Part shown: positions 43,842 through 52,175 of the stretch, piece by piece | Position numbering within the stretch: position 1 is the first letter of the stretch | Layout of the letters: the number at the start of each line of letters is the position of its first letter | NCBI RefSeq assembly: GCF_030816615.1 | Contig: NZ_JAUSYD010000001.1 | Location: 1,178,001-1,242,000, forward strand | Origin: Streptomyces sp. B1I3 | GTDB lineage: Bacteria; Actinomycetota; Actinomycetes; Streptomycetales; Streptomycetaceae | Length of the DNA: 64,000 bases | Direction: 5' to 3' | Notes under the pieces: model-generated | The model's database searches: none | What the model was told of the DNA's origin: nothing | Seen by the model: only the letters and a program-made list of their open reading frames with translations | Position numbers and translations under genes: made by a program

Positions 43842-44621
43842 TCACTTCAGCCTGCTGGACGCCAGGATCGACACCAGGTGCAGGACGGTCTGGAGCAGGG
43901 CGATGCCGGCCAGTACCGCGACGGCGAGACGGCTGAAGAACAGGTCGTCCCTGACCACGTCGACGACGGCGGCCACCAGGACGACCAGCGACGCCTCGAT
44001 GCCGAGGATCAGCCGGTGGAACTTGAGCGCGCCGGCGGCCCGGCGGGCGAACGCCATGCCGGAGGAGCGCGGCTCGGACGCGGCCTCCTTGACCGGCGGC
44101 AGCCCGCCCTGGTGCCGGGCGACCCCGACGAGGTCGGTCTCGGCCTTGACCAGGATGGCGCCGAGCGCGGCGAGCGTGCCCAGGAAGGCCCACAGCCAGT
44201 CGATGCGTCCCGGTCCCCACAGGTCGGCGGCACGCAGGCCGAAGCCGACCAGTACCGCCGCGTCGCACAGATAGGCGGCCACCCGGTCCAGGTACACCCC
44301 GCCCATCGAGAACTGCTTCTTCCAGCGGGCCACTTCACCGTCGACGCAGTCGAGCAGCAGGTAGAGCTGGACCATGAGGACGCCGAGCAGCGCACCGGGG
44401 ATCCCCGGGACGAGCAGGGCGGGCGCGGCGAGCGCGCCCGCGACGGTCATCACATAAGTCAGCTGGTTGGGGGTGACCTTGGTGTTCACCAGGTGGCGGT
44501 CGACGCGCAGCGAGATCTCGCGCATGTAGAGCCGACCCGCCCAGTGCTCGCCGCTGCGCCGGTCCTTCACGCCCGCAGGGTGCACGACCGGGCGGAGTTC
44601 AGCTATGGATGGCTTGTGCAT
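43842..44621 (-). CDS. CDP-alcohol phosphatidyltransferase family protein
   Basis: This 259-residue integral membrane protein has the CDP-OH-P signature LLLDCVDGEVARWKKQFSMG followed by GVYLDRVAAYLCD (DxxDGxxAR...GxxxD...D). Six helices are likely. Such enzymes transfer a phospho-alcohol from a CDP-activated donor to a second alcohol, as in phosphatidylinositol synthesis. Here the neighbours (nucleotidyltransferase, dehydrogenase) suggest an unusual CDP-polyol donor. The start overlaps the dehydrogenase gene by 23 bp. Confidence 0.9.
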   Translation of the reverse strand: MHKPSIAELRPVVHPAGVKDRRSGEHWAGRLYMREISLRVDRHLVNTKVTPNQLTYVMTVAGALAAPALLVPGIPGALLGVLMVQLYLLLDCVDGEVARWKKQFSMGGVYLDRVAAYLCDAAVLVGFGLRAADLWGPGRIDWLWAFLGTLAALGAILVKAETDLVGVARHQGGLPPVKEAASEPRSSGMAFARRAAGALKFHRLILGIEASLVVLVAAVVDVVRDDLFFSRLAVAVLAGIALLQTVLHLVSILASSRLK

Positions 44622-45660
44622 AGTCGGCGTACGCGTCCCTGATCTGGTCGGTGGACAGGTTGAGGTGTTCCAGGATCGTGAAGCGTCCCGGGCGCGTCTG
44701 CGGGGCGTACTCGACGGCCCGCACGAACTCGTCGGTGGTGAAGCCGATCTCGTCGGCCAGGACGGGCAGTCCGTGGCGTCGCAGTACGGACGCCATGTGG
44801 AGCGCGTCCGCGCGCGCGCCGCGCAGGTGCATGGCGAAGCAGGCGCCGAGGCCGACCTGTTCGCCGTGGCTGGCCGCGCGCTTCGGGTACAGCAGGTCGA
44901 AGGCGTGGTTGATCTCGTGGCAGGCGCCCGAGGCGGGCCTGGAGTCCCCGGCGACCGACATGGAGATGCCCGTCAGGACGAGCCCCTCGGCCAGCACCTT
45001 GAGGAAGGCGTCGTCACCGACCCCGCCGGGGTGGCGCAGCACGGCCTCGCCGGCCTGCCGGGCCATGGCCGCCGCGAGTCCGTCGATCTCCTCGCCCCGC
45101 TCGTCGTGCGCGAGCTCCCAGTCGGCGACGCAGGAGATGTTGGAGACCGCGTCCCCGACGCCCGAACGCACGTACCGTGCGGGCGCCTCGCGGATCACGT
45201 CGAGGTCGATGACGACCGCGATCGGGGTGGGGACCCCGTAGGAGCCGCGTCCGTTGTCGTTGTCCAGCGTCGCGACCGGGGAGCAGAGCCCGTCGTGGGA
45301 GAGGTTCGTCGCGACGGCGACCATGGGCATGCCCACGCGCGCGGCGGCGTACTTCGCCACGTCGATGATCTTGCCGCCGCCGAGGCCGACGAGGGCGTCG
45401 TACCGGTTCCCCTTGATGCCGTCGGCCAGGCGCACCGCGGAGTCGATCGTGCCGTCGGTGACGGAGTACCAGTCGGCTCCCGGCAGCACGGGGGCGAGCC
45501 GCTCGCGCAGGGCGCGCCCGGAACCCTCGCTGATCGCGATGGCGAGCTTGCCCGAGGAGGAGATCCGCTGGTCGGCGAGGAGACCGGCCAGGTCGTCCAT
45601 GGCGCCGCGCCGGATGTCGACGACGACGGGGGACGGGATGAGGCGGGTCAGTACCGGCAC
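44599..45660 (-). CDS. sn-glycerol-1-phosphate dehydrogenase-like enzyme (EgsA/AraM type)
   Basis: This 353-residue protein belongs to the iron/zinc-containing alcohol-dehydrogenase superfamily. The NAD-binding block is DALVGLGGGKIIDVAKYAAA. Then come MPMVAVATNLSHDGLCSPVA, and metal-ligand regions around GVGDAVSNISCVADW and CHEINHAFDLLYPKRAASHG. The THLSHDG..SPxA-type motif is typical of glycerol-1-phosphate dehydrogenases (AraM/EgsA). It would reduce dihydroxyacetone phosphate, or a related keto-sugar phosphate, to a polyol phosphate that the next gene could activate with CTP. Substrate is inferred. Confidence 0.82.
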   Translation of the reverse strand: MPVLTRLIPSPVVVDIRRGAMDDLAGLLADQRISSSGKLAIAISEGSGRALRERLAPVLPGADWYSVTDGTIDSAVRLADGIKGNRYDALVGLGGGKIIDVAKYAAARVGMPMVAVATNLSHDGLCSPVATLDNDNGRGSYGVPTPIAVVIDLDVIREAPARYVRSGVGDAVSNISCVADWELAHDERGEEIDGLAAAMARQAGEAVLRHPGGVGDDAFLKVLAEGLVLTGISMSVAGDSRPASGACHEINHAFDLLYPKRAASHGEQVGLGACFAMHLRGARADALHMASVLRRHGLPVLADEIGFTTDEFVRAVEYAPQTRPGRFTILEHLNLSTDQIRDAYADYAQAIHS

Positions 45661-46385
45661 GCGATCTCCCTGCCGCGGGCGAGGTCGTCGTGGTTGTCGA
45701 TCTCGACCCAGGTCACGTCGCCGATGGGGGCCACGTCGACGGTGAAGCCACGGTTCACGAGCTCCTGGTAACCGTCCTCGTAGTACAGGTCGGGGTCCCG
45801 CTCGAAGGTGGTCCTCAGCGCGTCGGCGAGTTCCTCGGCCGCCTCGGGCTCGATCAGCGTGACGCCGATGTACTCGCCGGTCGCGGTGGCCGGGTCCATC
45901 AGCTTGGTGATGCGCCGCACACCCTTGTCACCGTCGGTGATGACCTTCATCTCCTCGTCGGCGAGGTTCTTCACCGTGTCGAGGGCGAGGATGATCTTCT
46001 GGCCCTTGCCGCGGGCGTCCAGGAGGGTCTTCTCGACGGAGACGGGGTGCACGGTGTCGCCGTTGGCGAGGATGACGCCCTGCTTCAGGACCTCACGCGC
46101 GCACCACAGGGAGTAGGCGTTGTTCCACTCCTCGGCCTTGTCGTTGTCGATGAGCGTCAGCTCCACGCCGTACGTCGCCTCGAACTCCGCCTTGCGGGCG
46201 TAGACGGCCTCCTTGCGGTAGCCCACGACGACCGCGACCTCGGTGAGCCCGACCTCGGCGAAGTTGGCCAGCGTCAGGTCCAGGACCGTCTTCTCGCCGT
46301 CCACCGGCACCAGGGCCTTGGGGAGCGTGTCCGTGTAAGGACGCAGACGGCGTCCGGCACCGGCAGCCAGTACGAGGCCGATCAT
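45648..46385 (-). CDS. Sugar/polyol-phosphate nucleotidyltransferase
   Basis: This is a 245-residue NTP-transferase with MIGLVLAAGAGRRLRPYTDT followed by LPKALVPVDGEKTVLDLTL (the GxGxRxxP..PK signature). EEWNNAYSLWCAREVLKQGV and ILANGDTVHPVS give the NGD site. The sequence pattern resembles inositol-1-phosphate or phosphocholine cytidylyltransferases more than glucose-1-phosphate types, which fits its CDP-alcohol-transferase neighbours. ATG at 46385 overlaps the DUF5941 gene stop as ATGA. Confidence 0.87.
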   Translation of the reverse strand: MIGLVLAAGAGRRLRPYTDTLPKALVPVDGEKTVLDLTLANFAEVGLTEVAVVVGYRKEAVYARKAEFEATYGVELTLIDNDKAEEWNNAYSLWCAREVLKQGVILANGDTVHPVSVEKTLLDARGKGQKIILALDTVKNLADEEMKVITDGDKGVRRITKLMDPATATGEYIGVTLIEPEAAEELADALRTTFERDPDLYYEDGYQELVNRGFTVDVAPIGDVTWVEIDNHDDLARGREIACRY

Positions 46386-48217
46386 GCGAGTTCTCCTTCG
46401 TCGTGAACAGCGGGCGCCGAGGAGGACACCCAGAAGCGGATGGACTCCACGAGCACCACCAGAGCCACGGCCACCGCGAGCGCGGTGAGAGCCGTGGTGA
46501 GCTCCGGGCTCCGGATCAGCACGGCGGCGAGTACGGCCACGACGAGCGTCCGGCCCTCGTGTCCGCCGATGGTGCGCACCAGCCACTGGGGCGGCGCACC
46601 GGTGCCGCCCCGGATGCGGTAGACCGTGTCGTAGTGATGGTAGGCGACCGCCGAGACCAGGCCGAATGCCGCGGGAACGGCGTGCGGCACCTCACTGCGG
46701 GCCGCCAGGACGAGGACCGTGCAGTACTCGGCGGCCCGGAAGAACGGGGGCACGAGCCAGTCGAGCGCGCCCTTGAGCGGGCGGGAGACCGCGAGGCCGG
46801 CCAGGACGGTGTACACGGCTGCCGCGCCCACGACGAGCCATCCGCCGTACGGGGTGAACAGTGCCGCGGCGACCATCAGCAGGCTCGCGAGCAGTGCCGT
46901 CAGCGGGGCCGTGAAGCCGCCGCCGGGGCGGCGGACCACAGCGGCGACGGCCTGCGCGAGCGGTCCGGAGTCGGCGAGGTCGGCCAGCGCCCGGGCCGCG
47001 CGGTCGGTGCGCCGCGCCTTGCGGGTGAGTGAGCGCAGCAGCCGCCCGGCCGTGGTGTAGCAGGCCGCCAGCGAGCAGCCGATGAGCAGGGCGCAGAAGA
47101 CGACGCGGGGTGTGGTGGCCGCGGTCAGTACGGCGATCATGGCCCAGCGTTCACCGATGGGCAGCACTATCATCCGGCGCAGCCAGACCGTCCAGCCGAC
47201 GCTGTCGAGCTTGTCGGAGAGCGCGGCGGTGGGGCTCGTGTTGGAGACCGCGTCGTGATTGGCCTCGTTGAAGGAGAAGTCGACGACGTGGCGGCAGGCC
47301 TGGAGCACCATCGCGCCCAGCGCGAGGGTCCACACGTCGTCGCTGCCGCCGCGGGCCGCACCGAGGGCGAGGCCCGCGTAGTACGCGTACTCCTTGGCCC
47401 GGTCGAAGGTGGCGTCCAGCCAGGCGCCCATCGTGGAGTACTGCAGGGAGTACCGGGCGAGCTGCCCGTCGGTGCAGTCCAGGACGAAGGAGAGGAGCAG
47501 GAGCACACCGGCCGCGACGTAGCCGCCGCGGGTGCCGGTCGCCGCGCTGCCGGCCGCGACGAGGGCGGTGATCAGCGAGGCGGTGGTGACCTGGTTGGGG
47601 GTGAGACCCCGGCGGGCGCACCAGCGGGCGATGTAGCGGGAGTACGGGCTGATGAAGTAGGTGGTGAAGAAACCGTCGTGGGCCTTCACGGCGCTGCGCA
47701 GCCGTACGGCCTCGTCGTCCACGGCGTCCACGGCGGCCCGTGCGGCGTCGCGGCCCTCGGGGTCGGTGGGTACCGCGGCGGTGAGCGAACCGAGTTCGGG
47801 GCGCTGCACCGCGGTGCCCTCGGCGTCCAGGGCCACGGCCAGCCGGCCGGGCACCGTGCGGTCCTCGGCGACGGGCTCCGCGCCCGGCGGCGCGACGGGG
47901 CTTCCGGCACCGACGGCGACGACGGCCCGTCGCAGGGCGCGCAGCAGCGCGCCCCGGGCCTCGGGCTGTGCTGTGAGGGCGCCGGGTAGGGCGGCGGCGG
48001 CGAAGCGGGGGTCGGTCAGTCCGAGCCGGAGGGCGTGGACGTGCCCGACGAACCGCGGGTCGACGAGCGCGACGCGCTGGTCGAGGGGGACCGCAGCGAG
48101 CAGCTCGGCGGCCTCGGTGGCGTCGGCGGCGGCGGTCACGTCGAAACCGAGCGACCGCAGATCGTCCTCGAGCGACGATCCGGGTACCGGCGCACCGGTG
48201 AGGATGGCGGTCGACAG
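46382..48217 (-). CDS. DUF5941-type CDP-alcohol phosphatidyltransferase family protein, CTG start
   Basis: This is a 611-residue protein. Residues 1-165 are an N-terminal domain beginning STAILTGAPVPGSSLEDDLR. The CDP-OH-P site is SFVLDCTDGQLARYSLQYST followed by MGAWLDATFDRAKEY near residue 245. Many membrane helices follow to the C-terminus. No ATG, GTG or TTG precedes the conserved N-terminus in frame, but CTG at 48217 stands nine bases after AAGGAG, so I take CTG as the start. An ATG/GTG-only reading would begin at 48139 and lose the first 26 conserved-looking residues. It is the first gene of the envelope operon. Confidence 0.85.
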   Translation of the reverse strand: MSTAILTGAPVPGSSLEDDLRSLGFDVTAAADATEAAELLAAVPLDQRVALVDPRFVGHVHALRLGLTDPRFAAAALPGALTAQPEARGALLRALRRAVVAVGAGSPVAPPGAEPVAEDRTVPGRLAVALDAEGTAVQRPELGSLTAAVPTDPEGRDAARAAVDAVDDEAVRLRSAVKAHDGFFTTYFISPYSRYIARWCARRGLTPNQVTTASLITALVAAGSAATGTRGGYVAAGVLLLLSFVLDCTDGQLARYSLQYSTMGAWLDATFDRAKEYAYYAGLALGAARGGSDDVWTLALGAMVLQACRHVVDFSFNEANHDAVSNTSPTAALSDKLDSVGWTVWLRRMIVLPIGERWAMIAVLTAATTPRVVFCALLIGCSLAACYTTAGRLLRSLTRKARRTDRAARALADLADSGPLAQAVAAVVRRPGGGFTAPLTALLASLLMVAAALFTPYGGWLVVGAAAVYTVLAGLAVSRPLKGALDWLVPPFFRAAEYCTVLVLAARSEVPHAVPAAFGLVSAVAYHHYDTVYRIRGGTGAPPQWLVRTIGGHEGRTLVVAVLAAVLIRSPELTTALTALAVAVALVVLVESIRFWVSSSAPAVHDEGELA

Positions 48218-48446
48218 ACGAACTCACTCCTTGGGTGCTGACGGAACGGCGCGCGACGGTAGCGGTCCGGAGGCGGACCGGGCGGCGCATCGGCTGAGGC
48301 TATCGGATGAACGGAAGACCGAGTTCACCACCCGTTTGTGCTCCGTTCGGGCGAAGCGATCATCATGCGGCGCCGTTCGCGATCATCATCGTCGATCAAC
48401 GCCTCGCCCCACAAACCGCGTCCGGTGAGCGCATAGGGTGACGGGT

Positions 48447-49430
48447 ATGACGTGGTTGATCACAGGCGGAGCGGGTTATATCGGGGCACATGTGGCGAAG
48501 GCCATGACGGGCGCCGGGGAGCGGGTCGTCGTGCTCGACGACCTGTCCACGGGCATCGAGGAGCGGCTGCCGGCGGACGTCCCGCTGGTGCGCGGCTCGG
48601 CCTCCGACCGCGGGCTGCTCGACCGGGTCCTGGCGGAGCACGCGGTGACGGGTGTGGTGCATCTCGCGGCGAAGAAGCAGGTCGGCGAGTCCGTCGAGAA
48701 GCCGCTGCTGTACTACCGGGAGAACGTGAGCGGGCTCGGCGTCCTGCTGGAGGCCGTGGTCGCGGCCGGTGTGAAGCGGTTCGTCCTCTCCTCGTCGGCC
48801 GCGGTGTACGGGGTGCCGGACGCGGAACTCATCGACGAGGCCACTCCGTGCGCGCCGATCAACCCGTACGGCGAGACCAAGCTGGCCGGGGAGTTGCTGG
48901 TGCGGGCGACGGGGCGGGCGCACGGCCTCACCACGGCCTGCCTGCGGTACTTCAACGTGGCCGGGACCGCCGAGCCCGAGTTGTCCGACACGGGCGTCCA
49001 CAACGTCGTGCCGATGTTCTTCGACCGGCTGACGCGCGGCGAGGCGCCCCGGATCTTCGGTGACGACTACCCGACGCCCGACGGGACCTGCGTCCGCGAC
49101 TACATCCACGTCGCCGATCTCGCCGACGCACATCTTGCCGTGGCCCGGGAGCTGACGGGGCGGGCGCCGGGCGAGGACCTGACGCTGAACATCGGCCGGG
49201 GTGAGGGGGTCTCCGTGCGCGAGCTCGCCGCTCTGGTGGGGGAGATCACCGGACTGCCCGCAGAGCCCGTGATCGAGCCGCGCAGGCCCGGGGACGCGGC
49301 CAAGGCCGTGGCGTCGTCCGCACGGATGGCCGAGGAGCTGGGCTGGACGGCCCGGCTCGGCGTGCGGGACATGGTCGAGTCGGCGTGGGAGGGCTGGCGC
49401 CTGCACCACCCCGAGGCGCGCGCCCGCTGA
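48447..49430 (+). CDS. galE: UDP-glucose 4-epimerase
   Basis: This 327-residue extended short-chain dehydrogenase has the NAD motif TWLITGGAGYIGAHVAKAM, HLAAKKQVGESVEKP, catalytic Ser in LSSSAAVYG and YxxxK in PYGETKLAGE, then LRYFNVAGTAEPEL and CVRDYIHVADLADAHL, all GalE landmarks. It interconverts UDP-glucose and UDP-galactose, possibly for the glycosyltransferase of the divergent cluster. An in-frame GTG lies three codons upstream (48438); I prefer the ATG. Confidence 0.93.
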   Translation: MTWLITGGAGYIGAHVAKAMTGAGERVVVLDDLSTGIEERLPADVPLVRGSASDRGLLDRVLAEHAVTGVVHLAAKKQVGESVEKPLLYYRENVSGLGVLLEAVVAAGVKRFVLSSSAAVYGVPDAELIDEATPCAPINPYGETKLAGELLVRATGRAHGLTTACLRYFNVAGTAEPELSDTGVHNVVPMFFDRLTRGEAPRIFGDDYPTPDGTCVRDYIHVADLADAHLAVARELTGRAPGEDLTLNIGRGEGVSVRELAALVGEITGLPAEPVIEPRRPGDAAKAVASSARMAEELGWTARLGVRDMVESAWEGWRLHHPEARAR

Positions 49431-49486
49431 GCGGCGTCCCGGCGCCCAGACTGTGACCTGCATACGTTTCCCCAGGTCAGAACAGA

Positions 49487-49501
49487 TGACAACGGTGTTC
49501 A
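49487..49501. promoter_or_regulatory. Candidate Zur box upstream of the CDF exporter
   Basis: TGACAACGGTGTTCA matches the Streptomyces Zur consensus TGAAAATGATTTTCA at 11 of 15 positions, with both TGA and TCA ends intact. It lies about 93 bp upstream of the CDF start. In S. coelicolor, Zur binds upstream of zitB and activates it at high zinc, so the location fits. I place binding as probable, not proven. Confidence 0.6.
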
Positions 49502-49593
49502 GTGCCGTGTTGCCCGATACCCCCCGCCCGTAGTTGACTGGCACGGTCGGGCGATCTGCGCCCGACGCGGCGACGCGTTGCGGAGGCGTTCTC

Positions 49594-50535
49594 ATGGGGG
49601 TCGGCCACGATCACGGGCACACGCACGCAGGACCGCCGCCGACGGGAACGGCCGCCGCCGCGTACCGGGGCCGGCTCCGGGTCGCCCTGGGCATCACGCT
49701 CGGCGTCACGGTCATGGAGATCGTCGGCGGGCTGCTCGCCGACTCCCTGGCCCTGATCGCGGACGCGGCCCACATGGCGACCGACGCGCTGGGCCTCGGC
49801 ATGGCGCTGCTCGCCATCCATTTCGCCAACAGACCCTCGGGCCCCAACCGCACCTTCGGCTTCGCCCGTGCGGAGATCCTCGCGGCACTGGCCAACTGTC
49901 TGCTGCTCCTGGGCGTCGGCGGCTACCTGGTCTTCGAGGCCGTCGACCGTTTCGTCACCCCGGCCGAGACCCGGGGCGGCCTGGCCATCGTGTTCGCCGC
50001 CGTGGGTCTGGTCGCCAACGTCGTCTCCCTGTCCCTGCTGATGCGCGGGCAGCGCGACAGCCTCAACGTGCGGGGCGCCTACCTCGAGGTCGTCGCGGAC
50101 ACCCTCGGTTCCGTGACCGTGCTGGTGGCGGCGGGCATCATCATGGCCACGGGCTGGCAGGCCGCCGATCCGATCGCCTCGCTCCTCATCGGCCTCATGA
50201 TCGTGCCCCGTACGGTCAGGCTCCTGCGGGAGACGCTCGACGTGTTGCTCGAGGCGGCGCCCGAGGGGGTCGACATGGACGAGGTACGCGCCCACATCAC
50301 GGCCCTGCCGGGCGTGCTCGACGTCCACGACCTGCACGCCTGGACGATCACCTCGGGGATGCCGGTGCTGTCCGCGCACGTGGTCGTGCAGCAGGAGATG
50401 CTGGACTCGATCGGGCACGAGAAGCTGCTGCACGAGCTGCAGGGCTGCCTGGGCCATCACTTCGACGTCGAGCACTGCACCTTCCAGCTGGAGCCGAGCG
50501 GGCACGCCGCGCACGAGGCACGGCTCTGCCACTGA
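49594..50535 (+). CDS. zitB: CDF-family zinc exporter (ZitB-like)
   Basis: This 313-residue cation-diffusion facilitator has a His-rich start (MGVGHDHGHTHAG), then helix 2 with the metal site SLALIADAAHMATDALGLGM (HxxxD) and helix 5 with VRGAYLEVVADTLGSVTVLV (ExxxD). A cytoplasmic C-domain contains LPGVLDVHDLHAWTITSGMP. It moves zinc out of the cell in exchange for protons. ATG behind GGAGGCG. Adjacent to idi-side genes in the order I recall for S. coelicolor zitB. Confidence 0.93.
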   Translation: MGVGHDHGHTHAGPPPTGTAAAAYRGRLRVALGITLGVTVMEIVGGLLADSLALIADAAHMATDALGLGMALLAIHFANRPSGPNRTFGFARAEILAALANCLLLLGVGGYLVFEAVDRFVTPAETRGGLAIVFAAVGLVANVVSLSLLMRGQRDSLNVRGAYLEVVADTLGSVTVLVAAGIIMATGWQAADPIASLLIGLMIVPRTVRLLRETLDVLLEAAPEGVDMDEVRAHITALPGVLDVHDLHAWTITSGMPVLSAHVVVQQEMLDSIGHEKLLHELQGCLGHHFDVEHCTFQLEPSGHAAHEARLCH

Positions 50536-50641
50536 GCCGGCGGGCCGGCCGGTGCTAGGGTCCTCGCCGTAGATCCGTGCACGAGCCCGTGCCGGTGCGC
50601 GGTGGAACCCGTACCCGGTCCGAGAAGAGGAGCTGAGGGTG

Positions 50642-50710
50642 ATGACTGTCGCCACGACCGCTGCCCCGCGCAGCAAGCGGCCCTTCCTCGTCCTCCGGGT
50701 TCCCGGCTAG
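50642..50710 (+). CDS. 22-codon upstream ORF, possible leader peptide
   Basis: An ATG behind AGGAGCTGAGGGTG encodes MTVATTAAPRSKRPFLVLRV followed by PG and a stop. It ends 64 bp before the methyltransferase-GNAT gene. The very good ribosome site and position suggest a translated leader that could couple to or control the next gene. I see no run of a single codon as in classic attenuators. Whether it is expressed is unknown. Confidence 0.5.
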   Translation: MTVATTAAPRSKRPFLVLRVPG

Positions 50711-50774
50711 CCACTCGGCCGCTCTCACGTCGCGGCGTCGGCCCGGGGCCCTCTCACCCAAAGGGTTTCCCACG

Positions 50775-52028
50775 TTGTCCGACCACATGATCGACGCGTT
50801 CTTCGCACTGCACCACGCTCTGCCCAGGCAGAGCCCGGGCTCCGACGCCACCACGCGGCGGCTGCTCGCTCTCGCCGGCCCTCAGCCGGCCCGTCCGCGC
50901 GTCCTCGACCTGGGCTGCGGCCCGGGACGGGCCGCCCTGTTGCTCGCCGCGGAGGCGGGCGCCGAGGTGACGGCGGTGGACCTGCACCAGCCGTTCCTCG
51001 ACGAGCTGCGGGAGGCCGCCGACGCCCGCGGGCTCGGCGACCGCGTCCGCACCGTCAGGGCCGACATGGCCGATCTCACCGGCCCCCTGTTCGCCGAGGC
51101 CTCCTTCGACCTGGTCTGGGCCGAGGGCTCGGCGTACATCATCGGGTTCGACACCGCGTTGCGTGACTGGCAGCGGTTCCTCGTTCCCGGCGGCTCCATG
51201 GTGATCACCGAGTGCGTCTGGACCACCGATGCCCCGTCCGCCGGGGCCCGCTCCTTCTGGGACCGGCACGCAGCGCTGCGTCCGGTCGTGGACAACGCCG
51301 CGGCCGCCGTGGCCGCGGGCTGCCATGTCCTGGGCGTGCTGATCCAGCCCGACAGCGACTGGGACGAGTACTACCTCCCGCTCTCCGAAAGGGTCGCGGC
51401 GGCCGACCCGGCGGCTCCGGGGATGGAGGCGGCGCTCGCGGCCACGCGTGAGGAGCTGGCGGTACGCCGTGAGTACGGGGCGGAGTACGGCTACGCCGGA
51501 TTCGTACTGCGGCCGGTGGACCCCGGCTGGCGGACCCGACCGGAGAGGGCCGCCGACCGCGAGGCGGTGCGGGACGTCGTCGCCTCGGCGTTCCCGACGC
51601 ACGCCGAGACCGCCCTCGTGGACGCGCTGCGCGCCGACGACGGCGCCTGGCTGCCCGGCCTGTCGTACGTGGCCGAGGCCCCGGACGGCTCCGTCGCCGC
51701 CCATGCCCTGCTGACCCGCTGCCGGGTCGGGGACGCGCCGGCGCTCGCACTGGCGCCGGTGGCGACGGCCCCCGGTCATCAGGGCCGGGGCGCGGGCCGT
51801 GCGGTGGTGCGGGCCGTGCTGGACGCGGCCCGGGTGCGGGGTGAGTCGCTCGTCCTGGTCCTCGGGCATCCGGGGTACTACCCGGCCTTCGGCTTCGTAC
51901 CGGCGTCGCGCTTCGGTATCGTGCCCGGCTTCGAGGTTCCCGACGAGGCGATGATGGCGCTGGTGCTGGACGATTCCGTTCCGGTGCCGACGGGCATGAT
52001 CCGGTATCCGGCGGCCTTCGGAGTCTGA
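50775..52028 (+). CDS. Methyltransferase-GNAT fusion protein
   Basis: This is a 417-residue protein of two domains. Residues 1-245 are a class I SAM methyltransferase: RVLDLGCGPGRAALLLAAEA (SAM motif I), then VTAVDLHQPFLDELREAADA and LVWAEGSAYIIGFDTAL. Residues 255-417 are a GNAT acyltransferase: VAEAPDGSVAAHALLTRC, LAPVATAPGHQGRGAGRAVV (acetyl-CoA site) and GHPGYYPAFGFVPASRFGI. The fusion start is a TTG at 50775 with AAAGGG upstream. The substrates are unknown; two modifications of one substrate would be natural for a fusion. Confidence 0.85.
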   Translation: MSDHMIDAFFALHHALPRQSPGSDATTRRLLALAGPQPARPRVLDLGCGPGRAALLLAAEAGAEVTAVDLHQPFLDELREAADARGLGDRVRTVRADMADLTGPLFAEASFDLVWAEGSAYIIGFDTALRDWQRFLVPGGSMVITECVWTTDAPSAGARSFWDRHAALRPVVDNAAAAVAAGCHVLGVLIQPDSDWDEYYLPLSERVAAADPAAPGMEAALAATREELAVRREYGAEYGYAGFVLRPVDPGWRTRPERAADREAVRDVVASAFPTHAETALVDALRADDGAWLPGLSYVAEAPDGSVAAHALLTRCRVGDAPALALAPVATAPGHQGRGAGRAVVRAVLDAARVRGESLVLVLGHPGYYPAFGFVPASRFGIVPGFEVPDEAMMALVLDDSVPVPTGMIRYPAAFGV

Positions 52029-52175
52029 CGCGGTGTCCGCCCCGCCGCGCCCCGTGGTGCGGCGGGGCGGACATGCCAGCACCCGTAGTGCGGACAAGCG
52101 GCTTTTGTACGGCAGACTTGACCGCACTCGAGGGGGTCCGGCGCACGAGGCCGGGAACCGAAGCGAAGGATGGGT

